From the NCBI RefSeq assembly GCF_035581345.1, contig NZ_CP141608.1, forward strand, positions 2,200,501 through 2,264,500: DNA of 64,000 nt, written 5' to 3'. The number at the start of each line of letters is the position of its first letter. The stretch's first letter is position 1. This document shows, one piece after another, positions 33,146 through 42,628 of the stretch. The notes beneath the pieces were generated by a model. The model had not been told where the DNA came from, ran no database searches, and worked only from the letters and a program-made list of their open reading frames with translations. Position numbers and translations under genes: made by a program. The stretch is from Pseudomonas sp. JQ170C. Its GTDB lineage: Bacteria; Pseudomonadota; Gammaproteobacteria; Pseudomonadales; Pseudomonadaceae.

Positions 33146-34117
33146 ATGCGCTCGTTGATCGGTTACCTGGTGTGCCTGGTGGTCGCCGGCACTATCGCTT
33201 TCGCTTTCGCTCCCCGTACTGCCCCAGAACCGGTGGACGAACCCCTGCGCACCGACCGCGTGCAGATCAATGCCTTGCTCAAGCAGGGCGAGCATGTGCT
33301 GGCAGTCGGGGAGCGCGGCAGCATTCTGCGCAGTGTCGATCAGGGGGTGAGTTGGCAACCGGCCACCGTACAACCCCAACGCAATGCGGCGCTGACCGCC
33401 GTGGTCGATCTCGGCCAGCAGCGGTTGCTGGCGGTGGGCCACGATGGCTGGGTGCTGCGTTCAACCGACGGCGGCAGCCACTGGCAAGAGGTTCGCTACG
33501 ACGACAGCCTCGGCGAGCCGCTGCTGGGCGCCTGGTCGGCCGGTGGCGAGCGGGTGCTGGCCTACGGCAGTTTCGGTAAGTTCTACCAGTCCGACGATGC
33601 CGGGCTCACCTGGCACACCCTGGCGCTGGATGTCGACAGCGCTCACCTCAATGGCATGGACGGCGGTGCCGACGGCCGGCGCATGCTGGTCGGCGAGCAG
33701 GGCCTGGTGCTGCGCAGCCGCGATGACGGCCAGCATTGGCAGACGCTGCCCGCTTTCTACAGCGGTTCGCTGTTCGGTGTGGTGCGCCTGAGCCCCGATC
33801 ACTGGGTCAGCTACGGCATGCGTGGCCATGTGTTCGTCAGCCATGACTTCGGTGACAGCTGGACCCAGGTCAAGGTCGGCAATCAACTGCCGCTGTACGG
33901 CCATGTCCGTCTGCCCGACCAGGGCGGTCTGCTGATCGTCGGCGCCGGTGGTTCGCTGGTGCGGCTCGATGATCGGGGCCAGTTGGTCGGCGTCGGCCGC
34001 CTGGCCGGGCTCGGCACGTTGACCTCGGCGGTCATGCTCGGCTCGCGTTTGCTGGTAGGCGGCGAGCGTGGGGTGTTCCAGGATTCCGGTGGCAGCCTTG
34101 CCGCCCTTGGCAAGTGA
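33146..34117 (+). CDS. YCF48/BNR-repeat exported protein
   Basis: This 323-residue protein has an N-terminal hydrophobic segment (residues 3-22, LIGYLVCLVVAGTIAFAFA) acting as signal or anchor. About six beta-propeller blades follow, each with the pattern V(G)E.G.(I/V)LRS.D.G..W (for example AVGERGSILRSVDQGVSW, AVGHDGWVLRSTDGGSHW, GEQGLVLRSRDDGQHW). YCF48-like proteins are assembly factors in photosynthetic organisms. In Pseudomonas they commonly precede MMPL transporter genes, as here (10-bp gap). It is probably a periplasmic partner of the transporter. Specific function is unknown. Confidence 0.78.
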   Translation: MRSLIGYLVCLVVAGTIAFAFAPRTAPEPVDEPLRTDRVQINALLKQGEHVLAVGERGSILRSVDQGVSWQPATVQPQRNAALTAVVDLGQQRLLAVGHDGWVLRSTDGGSHWQEVRYDDSLGEPLLGAWSAGGERVLAYGSFGKFYQSDDAGLTWHTLALDVDSAHLNGMDGGADGRRMLVGEQGLVLRSRDDGQHWQTLPAFYSGSLFGVVRLSPDHWVSYGMRGHVFVSHDFGDSWTQVKVGNQLPLYGHVRLPDQGGLLIVGAGGSLVRLDDRGQLVGVGRLAGLGTLTSAVMLGSRLLVGGERGVFQDSGGSLAALGK

Positions 34118-34127
34118 GAGGCGGGCA

Positions 34128-36545
34128 ATGAATCAAGCTAAAAGCTGGACGACGCGCAGTGTCGAGCGTATCGCCGATTATCTGATGGCATGGCGCAAGG
34201 GCCTGTTAGTGCTGTTCGTGCTGCTGACCCTGGGCCTGGGCTACAGCGCCACCCATACCCACCTGGACCCGGGCTTCAGCAAGCAGATTCCGGTGCGCCA
34301 TGAGTTCATGGTCAATTTCCTGCGTTTCAGCCAGTACTTCACCGGCGCCAACCGCTTCCTGGTCAGCGTGCACTGGAAAGGCGAGGGCGACATCTATAAC
34401 GCGCAGTTCCTCGATACCCTGCGCAAGGTCAGCGACGAGGTGTTCTTCATCTCCGGGGTCAACCGCGCCAGTGTCACCTCGTTGTTCACGGCCAACGTGC
34501 GCTACATCGAAATCACCGAAGAGGGCTTTTTCGGTGACGTGGTGGTACCGCCGCGTTTCGACGGCTCGCCCCGCGACCTTGCCCAGGTGCGCAGCAACGC
34601 CGCAGCCTCCGGGCAGATCGGCCGGCTGGTGGCCAACGACCTGAAATCGGCCATGGTCCGCGCCGACCTGCAAGACCTCGACCCGCAAACCGGCAAGCCG
34701 GTGGACTACGCCCTGGTCGCCCAGCGCCTGGAAGACATCCGCGCCAAGTACGGCAACGACCAGATCGAGATCAATATCGTCGGCTTCGCCAAGCTGGTGG
34801 GCGATGTGGTGGAAGGGCTGATGACGGTGATCGGTTTCTTCGTGGTGGCCTTTGTGATTACCGCTGTGCTGCTGTGGATCTACTCGCGCTCGTTGCGCCT
34901 GACCGTAGTAGCCCTGGTGGTGGCGTTGCTGCCGGTGGTCTGGCTGCTGGGCCTGCTGCCGTTGCTGGGCCTGGGCATCGACCCGATGTCGATCCTGGTG
35001 CCGTTCCTGATTTTCTCCATCGGCGTCTCCCACGCGGTGCAGATGACCAACGCCTGGAAGCAGGAGGTGATGGCCGGGCGCAATTCGGTGCAGGCGGCCC
35101 ACGGGGCGTTCTGCAAGATCTTCATCCCCGGCTCCCTGGCCCTGCTGATGAATGCCCTGGGCTTTGCCGTGATCATGTTGATCGACATCCCGATCGTGCA
35201 TGAGCTGGGGGTCACTGCCTGTATCGGGGTGATGCTGATGATCGCCACCAACAAACTGATGCTGCCGGTGATCATCGCCTACCTGCGCCTGGAGCCTTCG
35301 GTGCTGGCCCGGGCCAAAGCCGACGACGGTAGCCGCCATCGGCTGTGGTGGCGGCTGTCGGCGCTGGCCGAGCCCAAGCCTGCCCTGGGGGTGTTCGCCC
35401 TGAGCCTGTTGCTGCTGGCGGCGGGTGCCTACAAATCCCGCGACCTGGCCGTGGGCGACATCGGCACCGGGGCGCCGGAGCTGCGTGCCGATTCGCGCTA
35501 CAACCTCGACAACCAGAAAATCGTCGACAGCTACTCCATCGGCCTGGACGTGCTCTCGGTGTTCGTCGAGGTCAACGGTATCGAGGAGGGGTGCCTGTCG
35601 CCTGCGGTGATGCGTGCCGTGGAAGCCTTCGATTTCCGCATGCGTGCGGTCAATGGCGTGCAGTCGGTGCAGAGTGTGGCCGGCAAGGGCAAGGTCGTGA
35701 TTGCCGGCAACAACGAAGGCAACCCGCGCTGGGCGGCCATCCCGGGCTCGGCCCGCGGCTTGAGCCAGGGCGCCCGGGCCTACATGCCCGACGACGGCAT
35801 GGTGACCGACGGCTGCCAGCAAATGGAGATCCTGGTGTTTCTGGCCGACCATGAAGGCGCCACCATCAGCCATGTGCTGGGCGAGGCGCAGCGCATCATC
35901 AAGCAGATAAGCACCCCGGAACTGACCTTCTACCTGGCCGGCGGCAACGTCGGGGTCATGGCGGCCTCCAACGAGGCGGTCAAGCATGCCGAGGTGTTCA
36001 TGCTCGCCGCGCTGTTCGGTTCGGTGGCGCTGTTCTGCTGGCTGACCTTCCGCTCCTTGCGTGCCGTGCTGTGCATCCTGGTGCCGCTGGCGATCGTCGC
36101 GATCCTGTGCAATGCGCTGATGGCGATGCTGGGCATCGGCCTCAAGGTCGCCACCCTGCCGGTGATGGCTTTGGGTGTCGGTGTCGGGGTCGACTACGGC
36201 ATTTACCTGTACGAGCGTATCCAGCACGAGATGGCCGCCGGTGCCGACCTGCGCGAGGCGTTCTACCAGGCCATGTGCCAGCGTGGCACGGCGGCGGTGT
36301 TCACCGCCCTGACCATGTCCATCGGGGTGATTACCTGGGCGTTCGCACCGCTCAAGTTCCAGGCCGACATGGGCGTGCTGCTGTCGTTCATGTTCCTGGT
36401 CAATGTGCTGGGGGCGATCTTCCTGTTGCCGGCCCTGGCGGCCTGGTTCAACCGTGGCCGACGACTGGTCGTGGCCAGGCCTGCAGCGAAGCAGGCGCCG
36501 CAAGGGGAGTACAGCCTGAAGTCGAGCCCGGCGGCGCGAAAATAA
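34128..36545 (+). CDS. MMPL/RND-superfamily transporter
   Basis: The product has 805 residues from the ATG at 34128 (GAGAGGCGGGCA upstream). Topology is the MMPL type: a first membrane helix at about 24-42 (GLLVLFVLLTLGLGYSATH), a large periplasmic loop, then five helices from about 228. After a second loop come a helix near 430 and a second set of five near the C-terminus (ALGVGVGVDYGIYLYERI is the intramembrane Asp/Gly motif). It should be proton-driven and move hydrophobic substrates between membrane and periplasm. Together with YCF48, DUF1302 and DUF1329 proteins it probably exports or takes up steroids or intermediates. Direction is unknown. Confidence 0.85.
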   Translation: MNQAKSWTTRSVERIADYLMAWRKGLLVLFVLLTLGLGYSATHTHLDPGFSKQIPVRHEFMVNFLRFSQYFTGANRFLVSVHWKGEGDIYNAQFLDTLRKVSDEVFFISGVNRASVTSLFTANVRYIEITEEGFFGDVVVPPRFDGSPRDLAQVRSNAAASGQIGRLVANDLKSAMVRADLQDLDPQTGKPVDYALVAQRLEDIRAKYGNDQIEINIVGFAKLVGDVVEGLMTVIGFFVVAFVITAVLLWIYSRSLRLTVVALVVALLPVVWLLGLLPLLGLGIDPMSILVPFLIFSIGVSHAVQMTNAWKQEVMAGRNSVQAAHGAFCKIFIPGSLALLMNALGFAVIMLIDIPIVHELGVTACIGVMLMIATNKLMLPVIIAYLRLEPSVLARAKADDGSRHRLWWRLSALAEPKPALGVFALSLLLLAAGAYKSRDLAVGDIGTGAPELRADSRYNLDNQKIVDSYSIGLDVLSVFVEVNGIEEGCLSPAVMRAVEAFDFRMRAVNGVQSVQSVAGKGKVVIAGNNEGNPRWAAIPGSARGLSQGARAYMPDDGMVTDGCQQMEILVFLADHEGATISHVLGEAQRIIKQISTPELTFYLAGGNVGVMAASNEAVKHAEVFMLAALFGSVALFCWLTFRSLRAVLCILVPLAIVAILCNALMAMLGIGLKVATLPVMALGVGVGVDYGIYLYERIQHEMAAGADLREAFYQAMCQRGTAAVFTALTMSIGVITWAFAPLKFQADMGVLLSFMFLVNVLGAIFLLPALAAWFNRGRRLVVARPAAKQAPQGEYSLKSSPAARK

Positions 36546-36748
36546 ACATGGCTGGGCTACTTGTGGAGATGTTGGTGGCACTGGAGACTGGGAGCTCTTC
36601 GCGGGGCAAGCCCGCTCCTACAGGGGCCTTTCGCGGGGCTAGCCCGCTCCTACAGAGGTGGTGGTGGCGGGCTTGCCCGTGATCCCGGCCGAAATAATAA
36701 AAATAACAAGGGAAGGCCACCGGGCCTTACCCGAGCAAGGAGACGACT
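36546..36748. repeat. REP cores upstream of the regulator gene
   Basis: REP cores are at 36599-36624, 36632-36655 and a partial one at 36665-36684. They are followed by an A-rich stretch (GAAATAATAAAAATAACAAGG) that could hold the promoter. GGCCACCGGGCC is a small palindrome. No operator copy is present. Confidence 0.75.
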
Positions 36749-37984
36749 GTGGAAAATCCCGTGTTGACTCACGCTGCACTGGCCGAGCTGGGCCTGGACC
36801 TTGCCGGCTACGACCGCCTGGTTGGCGACATCTATGATGGCGCCCTCGATCCCAGGCCCATGGCGCACACCCTCGAGAACCTGCGCCAGGCGTTTCAGGC
36901 CAACTACGTGACCCTGATTTTGCGCGTTCCCGACCAGCCCGACATGGGCGTGATGATCGTCGCCGGCGACATCGAGGGCGAAGGCGAGGTCATCTACATG
37001 GCCTACCCCCAGGCCCATACGCCCTTCAGCGGTCAGCCGCTGGACCAGGTGGTCACCATCGACGACATCATGACCTCGGCGCAGTGGGAGCAGGACCCTT
37101 ACTTCAAGATGTACTGCAGCCAGCAGAACGTCTACCACGTGATGGGCGTCGATATCTCCACCCCCGACAGCGGCAAACTGCGCTTTCGCGTGACCCGGGC
37201 CAAGACATCCCCCAACTTCTCGCTCAGTGATCGGGCACTGTGCGCAAGCTTCATTCCGCACCTTCGCCGGGCCCTGAACATTCATAACCTGCTCGATCGC
37301 AGCGAGTCGATCAGCGAGCTGTATGCCCAGGCCATCAGCCGCCTGTCGGTGGCCACCCTGGTGCTGGACGAGAGCGGCAGCGTGCTGCGGGTCAACCCCG
37401 TGGCGCAGAGCATCCTTGCCAGCGGCGATGGCCTGAAGCTAGTGGGCGGCCGCCTGGAGGCCACCTACCCGAGCGACAACCGCGAACTGCAGCGCCTGAT
37501 CCGCTCGGCCTTCTCCGAAGATACCCTCAAGACCGCCGAGGCCATGTCGGTGACCCGGCCTTCGGGGCAGGTGAACCTGGGGCTGGTGGTCGAGCCCATT
37601 CCGTCCATGGACTGGGCCGACGAGAAGGGCAAGCCGGCGGCGCTGGTGTACATCCGCGATGCGGCGAGCAAGTCGCTGGCCAGCGAGGTGGTCACCAAGC
37701 AGCTGTTCAACCTGACCAAGGCCGAAACCGCCCTGGCCATGGAGCTGGCCAACGGCCTGTCGCTGGAGGAGGCCGCCGAGATTCTCAACATTCGCCGCAA
37801 CACGGCCCGTGCGCACCTGCGCTCGATCTTCTCCAAGACCGGTGTGCGTCGCCAGACAGAGCTGGTGCGCATCCTGCTCAACAGCGTGGTGGCGCTGGGT
37901 AAGCCCCAGGCGACCCTTAAGGTCGCGGCAAAACCCAAGGTCCAGGTGCCCCCCTTGGCCCTGGCCAGCCGTCGCCAGGCGTAG
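36749..37984 (+). CDS. LuxR-type transcriptional regulator (TeiR-like)
   Basis: The start is the GTG at 36749 with AAGGAG 7 bases upstream; the product has 411 residues. The C-terminal helix-turn-helix spans about residues 318-385 (LTKAETALAMELANGLSLEEAAEILNIRRNTARAHLRSIFSKTGV), a classic LuxR/GerE fold. The long N-terminal part (1-190) looks like a sensory domain with no autoinducer-binding signature I recognise, followed by a PAS-like stretch near 190-290. Comamonas testosteroni TeiR, a LuxR-type activator of testosterone degradation, has the same size and layout. It is the only transcriptional regulator in the window and the natural candidate to bind the 14 operator copies. Its own upstream region has none. 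Confidence 0.82.
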   Translation: MENPVLTHAALAELGLDLAGYDRLVGDIYDGALDPRPMAHTLENLRQAFQANYVTLILRVPDQPDMGVMIVAGDIEGEGEVIYMAYPQAHTPFSGQPLDQVVTIDDIMTSAQWEQDPYFKMYCSQQNVYHVMGVDISTPDSGKLRFRVTRAKTSPNFSLSDRALCASFIPHLRRALNIHNLLDRSESISELYAQAISRLSVATLVLDESGSVLRVNPVAQSILASGDGLKLVGGRLEATYPSDNRELQRLIRSAFSEDTLKTAEAMSVTRPSGQVNLGLVVEPIPSMDWADEKGKPAALVYIRDAASKSLASEVVTKQLFNLTKAETALAMELANGLSLEEAAEILNIRRNTARAHLRSIFSKTGVRRQTELVRILLNSVVALGKPQATLKVAAKPKVQVPPLALASRRQA

Positions 37985-38000
37985 TCCGCACGGACGATGC
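37982..38000 (+). promoter_or_regulatory. TAGTC-N5-GGACGATGC operator, copy 7
   Basis: TAGTCCGCACGGACGATGC has the best dyad of all copies (AGTCC/GGAC(g)). It begins with the TAG stop of the regulator gene and ends 53 bases before hsdA. GATACT at 38021-38026 is a good -10 at the expected spacing. Confidence 0.8.
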
Positions 38001-38053
38001 CGGCGCAGGGCAGGGCTTTGGATACTGCCTGCACCCCTCATGGAGATTGATCT

Positions 38054-38821
38054 ATGCCAGTTACAGCTATCACCGGCAGCGCCTCGGGTATCGGCGCTGC
38101 CGTCAGCGCCGCGCTGCGCGCCGCCGGCCACCGGGTCATCGGTATCGACCGGGCCAATGCCGAAGTGCTTGCCGACCTGTCCACCGCCAGTGGCCGTCAA
38201 GCGGCCATCGCCGCCGTGCTGGAGCAGAGCGAAGGCGTGCTCGACGGCCTGGTGTGCTGCGCCGGCGTGGGCGTCACGGCGCCGTCGTGCGGCCTGATCC
38301 TGTCGGTCAACTACTTCGGCGTCAGCCAACTGCTCGACGGCCTGTCCGGCGCGCTGGCCAAGGGCGCTCAGCCGGCGGCGCTGGTGATCGGCTCGGTGGC
38401 CTCGACCCAGCCGGGCGCGGACCAGCAACCGATGACCGAGGCGCAGTTGGCCGGCAACGAAGCCGACGCCTGTGTCCTGGCCGACAGCCTCGGCCAGCCC
38501 CACGTGGCCTATGCCAGTTCCAAATACGCCATCACCCAGCACGCACGCCGCCTGGCCAAGCCGTGGGCCGAGCAGGGCATCCGCCTCAACGTGGTCGCCC
38601 CCGGCGCGGTACAGACGCCCCTGCACCAGGCCTCGCTGGACGACGCCCGCTTCGGCAAGGCCGTGCGCGACTTCGTCGCCCCGCTGGGGCGCGCCGGCAC
38701 CCCTGAAGAAATCGCCAGCCTGGTGGCCTTCCTGCAATCGTCCAAGGCGGCCTTTATCCACGGCAGCGTGGTGTTCATCGACGGCGGCATGGATGCTATG
38801 GTCCGCCCGCAACGCTTCTAG
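38054..38821 (+). CDS. hsdA: 3alpha-hydroxysteroid dehydrogenase/carbonyl reductase
   Basis: This 255-residue SDR is very close in layout to Comamonas testosteroni 3alpha-HSD/CR. It has TGSASGIG (7-14), GIDRANAEVLADLST, SVNYFG, Ser114 in VIGSVAS, Tyr153-x3-Lys157 in YASSK, and the C-terminal FIDGGMDAMVRP. It oxidises the 3alpha-hydroxyl of bile acids and androsterone to the 3-ketone with NAD+, the first ring-A step. It lies 69 bp after the regulator gene with its own operator, and 11 bp before another SDR. Among the SDRs in the window this has the firmest assignment. Confidence 0.88.
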   Translation: MPVTAITGSASGIGAAVSAALRAAGHRVIGIDRANAEVLADLSTASGRQAAIAAVLEQSEGVLDGLVCCAGVGVTAPSCGLILSVNYFGVSQLLDGLSGALAKGAQPAALVIGSVASTQPGADQQPMTEAQLAGNEADACVLADSLGQPHVAYASSKYAITQHARRLAKPWAEQGIRLNVVAPGAVQTPLHQASLDDARFGKAVRDFVAPLGRAGTPEEIASLVAFLQSSKAAFIHGSVVFIDGGMDAMVRPQRF

Positions 38822-38832
38822 AAGGAAACCCC

Positions 38833-39666
38833 ATGAACAAGGTGGCATTCATAACCGGCGCCAGCCGTGGCATCGGCCGTGAGGCAGCGCTGGCGTTCGC
38901 CCGTGCAGGCTTTGACCTGGCGATCAGTGCGCGCACCGTCGACGAGGGCGAGCAGCATGAACACGCCCTTCGCGATGCGGCGGGCGAGCCGCTGGCCGGT
39001 AGCCTCAACAGCACCGCGGCGGCCATTCGCGAGTTGGGCCGGCGCGTGCTGGTGATACCGATGGACCTGCTCGACAGCGCCTCGGCCCTGGCGGCGTGTG
39101 CACAGGTGATCGCCGAGTTCGGCCGCATCGACGTGCTGGTCAACAACGCGATCTACCAGGGGCGTGACCTCAACAGCGGCTTTCTGGCCTTGCAACCGCA
39201 GACCCTGGAGCGGGTGTTCCAGGGCTACATCCTCACCCCCTTCCTGCTGACCCGGGCGGTGGCGGAGCACATGCTGGAGCAGGGCGGCGGGGTGGTCATC
39301 AACGTCACCTCCGGCGCCGGCGAGAGCGATCCGCCGGTGGCGGCCGAAAAGGGTGGCTGGGGCTATGCCTATGGCGCAGGCAAGGCAGCGGTGTCGCGGC
39401 TGGCGGGCGTGATCGCGGCGGAGCTGGGTGAGCGGGGTATTTGCGCCTACACGATCAACCCGGGCGTGGTGAGCACCGAAGCATTGAAGGCGACCATTGG
39501 CGACAAAGGCGTCATTGCCTTGCGCGCGGGCATTGCGCCGCCACAGGTGCCGGCGCAAGTGATGCTGTGGCTGGCGACCTCACCCGAGGCGCCGCGTTAT
39601 CAGAAACGCACCATCGCCGCCCAGCCGTTCGCCCTGGAGCAACAGATAGTGGCGGACTGGCGCTAA
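38833..39666 (+). CDS. Short-chain dehydrogenase/reductase, extended loop
   Basis: This 277-residue SDR has TGASRGIG (8-15), NNAIYQG, Ser160 and Tyr180-x3-Lys184 (YGAGK). It has extra residues around 38-60 (an insertion rich in Glu/His) compared with the other SDRs here. AGAAGGAAACCCC precedes the ATG at 38833. It is co-transcribed with hsdA. A hydroxysteroid or 3-hydroxyacyl-CoA substrate is likely. The sequence does not say which. Confidence 0.72.
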   Translation: MNKVAFITGASRGIGREAALAFARAGFDLAISARTVDEGEQHEHALRDAAGEPLAGSLNSTAAAIRELGRRVLVIPMDLLDSASALAACAQVIAEFGRIDVLVNNAIYQGRDLNSGFLALQPQTLERVFQGYILTPFLLTRAVAEHMLEQGGGVVINVTSGAGESDPPVAAEKGGWGYAYGAGKAAVSRLAGVIAAELGERGICAYTINPGVVSTEALKATIGDKGVIALRAGIAPPQVPAQVMLWLATSPEAPRYQKRTIAAQPFALEQQIVADWR

Positions 39667-40075
39667 CGCTGTGGAAGCAGCATTGGCGACTGCTACGCAG
39701 TCGATCGCAGCCTGTCGGCAGCGGCTACGGCGATGTAGCCGCTGCCGAGGTACGAGGCTGCGATCGGCCGCGCAGCGGGCGTAGATCGTTTCCCGGACTG
39801 ATCGCAGTGGGAGCAGGCTTGCCCCACGATGCGACGGAACAGGACGACGCTATCGCGGGGCAAGCCCGCTCCTACAGATTCGCGCAGCGCCTGACATCAC
39901 CGCATTGGCGACTGCTACGCAGTCGATCGCAGCCTGTCGGCAGCGGCTACGGGCGGTGTAGCCGCTGCCGAGGTACGAGGCTGCGATCGGCCGCGCAGCG
40001 GGCGTAGATCGTTTCCCGGACTGATCGCTGTGGGCTTGTATCGGGATGATCGCTATCGCGGGGCAAGCCCGCTCC
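39667..40075 (+). repeat. Repeat cassette, second copy
   Basis: No gene is seen apart from the end of the ACT gene at 40053. Two direct copies of the hairpin element (GCATTGGCGAC at 39680 and 39902, 222 bp apart) with intervening REP cores reproduce the cassette at 7381-7835 almost base for base, in the same orientation. Confidence 0.85.
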
Positions 40076-40466
40076 TACCTAGCGCTTCCAGTACCTCGAC
40101 GGCCCGCTGGGCATCCGCTTTTGCGACAAAAATATGGTCATGGTAGTAAGCGGCAATCACATTGCAGCTGATCCCTGCATTGCCAAGCGCGGTCGCGAAC
40201 GCAGCCGTCAGCCCCACGGCCTCCAGGGCCGAGTGGATGGTCAGGGTGATCCAGGCCGCCACGTAGCTGTATTGCAGGCCCAGCGCCTCGGCCTGGCTTC
40301 GCTCCAGAATGACCGTCAGCCCTTCTTTTTCCCGGAAGCTACCCAGCACCTCTGCCTCCAGGCGCGTGCCCGGTTCGAGTGTGCAGAACACGTAGTCGCC
40401 ATCGTTGAGTTCGGGCTTCATGCCGCTCAGGAGTTTGGACAGGGATTTTTCGCCGGACATTGGCAC
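40053..40466 (-). CDS. ACT-domain protein
   Basis: This 137-residue protein has the small ligand-binding ACT fold pattern: beta-rich N-terminus (GDYVFCTLEPGT), then AAWITLTIHSALEAVGLTAAFATALGNAGISCNVIAAYYHDHIFVAKADAQRAVEVL. These ACT proteins are usually stand-alone amino-acid sensors of unknown target. It has no operator copy and is read against its neighbours, so it is likely not part of the steroid pathway. The last seven residues (RSGLAPR) and the stop are encoded by a REP core. Confidence 0.7.
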   Translation of the reverse strand: MPMSGEKSLSKLLSGMKPELNDGDYVFCTLEPGTRLEAEVLGSFREKEGLTVILERSQAEALGLQYSYVAAWITLTIHSALEAVGLTAAFATALGNAGISCNVIAAYYHDHIFVAKADAQRAVEVLEALGRSGLAPR

Positions 40467-40558
40467 GCCTCAGTGGAAGGATGAGGCGTCAGTGTGTCGC
40501 AAAATCGCCATAAGCCCAGTTAATTGTGATGATGATGGATTAGCCAGGCTAATGGGGC

Positions 40559-40630
40559 TGTAGGAGCGGGCTTGCCCCGCGATAGCGTTTTTCCTGACAC
40601 AACGCTATCGCGGGGCAAGCCCGCTCCTAC
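40559..40630. repeat. REP doublet (REPIN) after tesG
   Basis: GTAGGAGCGGGCTTGCCCCG and its inverse CGGGGCAAGCCCGCTCCTAC are joined by GATAGCGTTTTTCCTGACACAACGCTATC. This forms a long hairpin between the ACT gene and the tesG stop. The rest of the 172-bp gap shows nothing further. Confidence 0.88.
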
Positions 40631-40638
40631 ACGCGCGA

Positions 40639-41661
40639 TCACGCGCGCAAGCGCGCCAGGGTCATTGCGGTGTCTTCGATCATGTCTTCCTGGCCACCGA
40701 CCATCCCGCGCCGGCCCATTTCCACCAGGATCTCCCGCGCCGGCACGCCGTACTTCTGCTCGGCACGCTTGGCGAACAGCAGGAACGAGCCATACACCCC
40801 GGCATAACCCATGGTCAGGGCATCGCGGTCGCTGCGGATCGGGAAGTCCATGATCGGCACCACCAGGTCTTCGGCCACATCCTGAATGCCGAACACGCTG
40901 ACGCCGGTTTCGATACCCATGCGGTCGCACACCGCCACCAGCACTTCCATCGGTGTGTTGCCGGCACCGGCACCCAGGCCTGCGCAGGCCGCATCGATGC
41001 GGTTGGCACCCGCGGCGATGGCGGCGATGGAGTTGGCCACGCCCATGGACAGGTTGTGGTGGCCATGAAAACCGATCTCGGTCTCAGGCTTGAGCGCCGC
41101 CCGCATGGCCGCCACCCGGGCGCTGACGTCATGGGGCAGCAGGTAACCGGCCGAGTCGGTCAGGTAGATGCAGTTGGCGCCGTAGCTCTCCATCAGCAGG
41201 CCCTGCTTGACCAGGCCCTCGGGGCTGTTCATGTGCGCCATCATCAGGAAGCCGACGGTGTCCATGCCCAGGTGGCGGGCGTGGACGATGTGTTGCTCGC
41301 TGACATCCGCCTCGGTGCAGTGGGTGGCCACGCGGATAGTGTTGACCCCCAGCTCATGGGCCATTTTCAGGTGATCGACCGTGCCGATGCCCGGCAGCAG
41401 CAGGGCCGAGACTTTGGCGTTGTTCATCAGCGGGATCACCGCCGACAGGTATTCCTCGTCGCTGTGCGCCGGAAAGCCGTAGTTCACCGAGCTGCCGCCC
41501 AGGCCATCGCCGTGGGTGACTTCGATCAGCGGCACACCTGCCTGGTCGAGGCCGCAGGCGATGTCTTTCATCTGCTGCAGGCTGATGCGGTGGCGCTTGG
41601 GGTGCATACCGTCACGCAGGCACATGTCGTGGACGGTAATTTTCTTGCCGTTAAGTTCCAT
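40639..41661 (-). CDS. tesG: 4-hydroxy-2-oxovalerate/2-oxohexanoate aldolase (TesG/HsaF)
   Basis: The product has 340 residues from the ATG at 41661 (GAGGA 8 bases upstream); six extra codons to 41679 overlap tesF and are discounted. DRE-TIM metallolyase features are [11 protein letters not shown] (Arg-Asp), [10 protein letters not shown], and the metal site [14 protein letters not shown]. It cleaves 4-hydroxy-2-oxo acids to pyruvate and an aldehyde, which is channelled to the dehydrogenase encoded upstream. It is the last gene of the leftward SDR-tesE-tesF-tesG group. Confidence 0.9.
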   Translation of the reverse strand: MELNGKKITVHDMCLRDGMHPKRHRISLQQMKDIACGLDQAGVPLIEVTHGDGLGGSSVNYGFPAHSDEEYLSAVIPLMNNAKVSALLLPGIGTVDHLKMAHELGVNTIRVATHCTEADVSEQHIVHARHLGMDTVGFLMMAHMNSPEGLVKQGLLMESYGANCIYLTDSAGYLLPHDVSARVAAMRAALKPETEIGFHGHHNLSMGVANSIAAIAAGANRIDAACAGLGAGAGNTPMEVLVAVCDRMGIETGVSVFGIQDVAEDLVVPIMDFPIRSDRDALTMGYAGVYGSFLLFAKRAEQKYGVPAREILVEMGRRGMVGGQEDMIEDTAMTLARLRA

Positions 41662-41671
41662 GGGCCGTTCC

Positions 41672-42598
41672 TCAGGCAATGGCAGATTCGGGGGTGGCGC
41701 GCAGCACCAGTTCGCCCTTGAGGATTTCCTCGGCGAACATCTCGGCGGTGCGGGCGGCGGCGGCAGTCATGATGTCGAGGTTGCCGGCGTACTTGGGCAG
41801 GTAGTCGCCCAGGCCTTCGACTTCCATGAAGATCGACACCCGGTTGCCGTCGAACACCGGGCCGTTGACCAGCTTGTAGCCGGGTACATAGCGCTGCACT
41901 TGCTCGATCATCGCGTCGATGGCGGCACGGATGGCCGGCTCGTCCGGGGTGTCCGCGGTCAGGCAGTGCACGGTGTCGCGCATGATCAGCGGCGGCTCGG
42001 CAGGGTTGACGATGATGATCGCCTTGCCTTGCCTGGCGCCGCCCACCTGTTCCACCGCGCGGGCGGTGGTGCGGGTGAATTCGTCGATGTTCTTGCGGGT
42101 GCCCGGGCCGACCGACTTCGATGCGGCGGTGGCGATGATCTCGGCGTAGTCCACCGGCTGCACGCTGGACACCGCCGCCACCAGCGGGATGGTCGCCTGG
42201 CCACCGCAGGTGACCATGTTGACGTTCATCGCGCCGCGGGAAAGGTTGGCCTTGAGGTTGACCGGTGGCACGCAGTAGGGGCCGATGGCGCAGGGGGTGA
42301 GGTCGATCATCAGCACACCGAGGGCATTGAGCTTGCGCGAGTTCTCGGCGTGGACGTAGGCGGAGGTGGCGTCGAAGGCGATCTGCACCTGGTCTTCCAG
42401 CACATGGGGCAGCAAGCCGTCGACACCGTCGGCGGTGGTCTTGAGACCCAGCTCACGGGCGCGCTGCAGGCCTTCGGAGCCGGCCTCGATGCCGACCATC
42501 CAGACGGGCTCCAGCACGTCGCTGCGCATCAATTTGTAGAGCAGGTCGGTGCCGATATTGCCCGGCCCGATCAGCGCACATTTGATCTTCTTGCTCAT
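41672..42598 (-). CDS. tesF: Acylating acetaldehyde/propionaldehyde dehydrogenase (TesF/HsaG)
   Basis: The product has 308 residues: Rossmann motif [12 protein letters not shown] (8-19), catalytic Cys131 in [10 protein letters not shown], and [14 protein letters not shown]. It converts the aldehyde released by TesG to acetyl- or propionyl-CoA with NAD+ and CoA, in a tight complex with the aldolase. The stop lies 10 bp before the tesG start. Length and motifs match the BphJ/DmpF family. Confidence 0.92.
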   Translation of the reverse strand: MSKKIKCALIGPGNIGTDLLYKLMRSDVLEPVWMVGIEAGSEGLQRARELGLKTTADGVDGLLPHVLEDQVQIAFDATSAYVHAENSRKLNALGVLMIDLTPCAIGPYCVPPVNLKANLSRGAMNVNMVTCGGQATIPLVAAVSSVQPVDYAEIIATAASKSVGPGTRKNIDEFTRTTARAVEQVGGARQGKAIIIVNPAEPPLIMRDTVHCLTADTPDEPAIRAAIDAMIEQVQRYVPGYKLVNGPVFDGNRVSIFMEVEGLGDYLPKYAGNLDIMTAAAARTAEMFAEEILKGELVLRATPESAIA

Positions 42599-42628
42599 GG
42601 TTCATCGCTCCTGAAAATAGGAAAGGCG

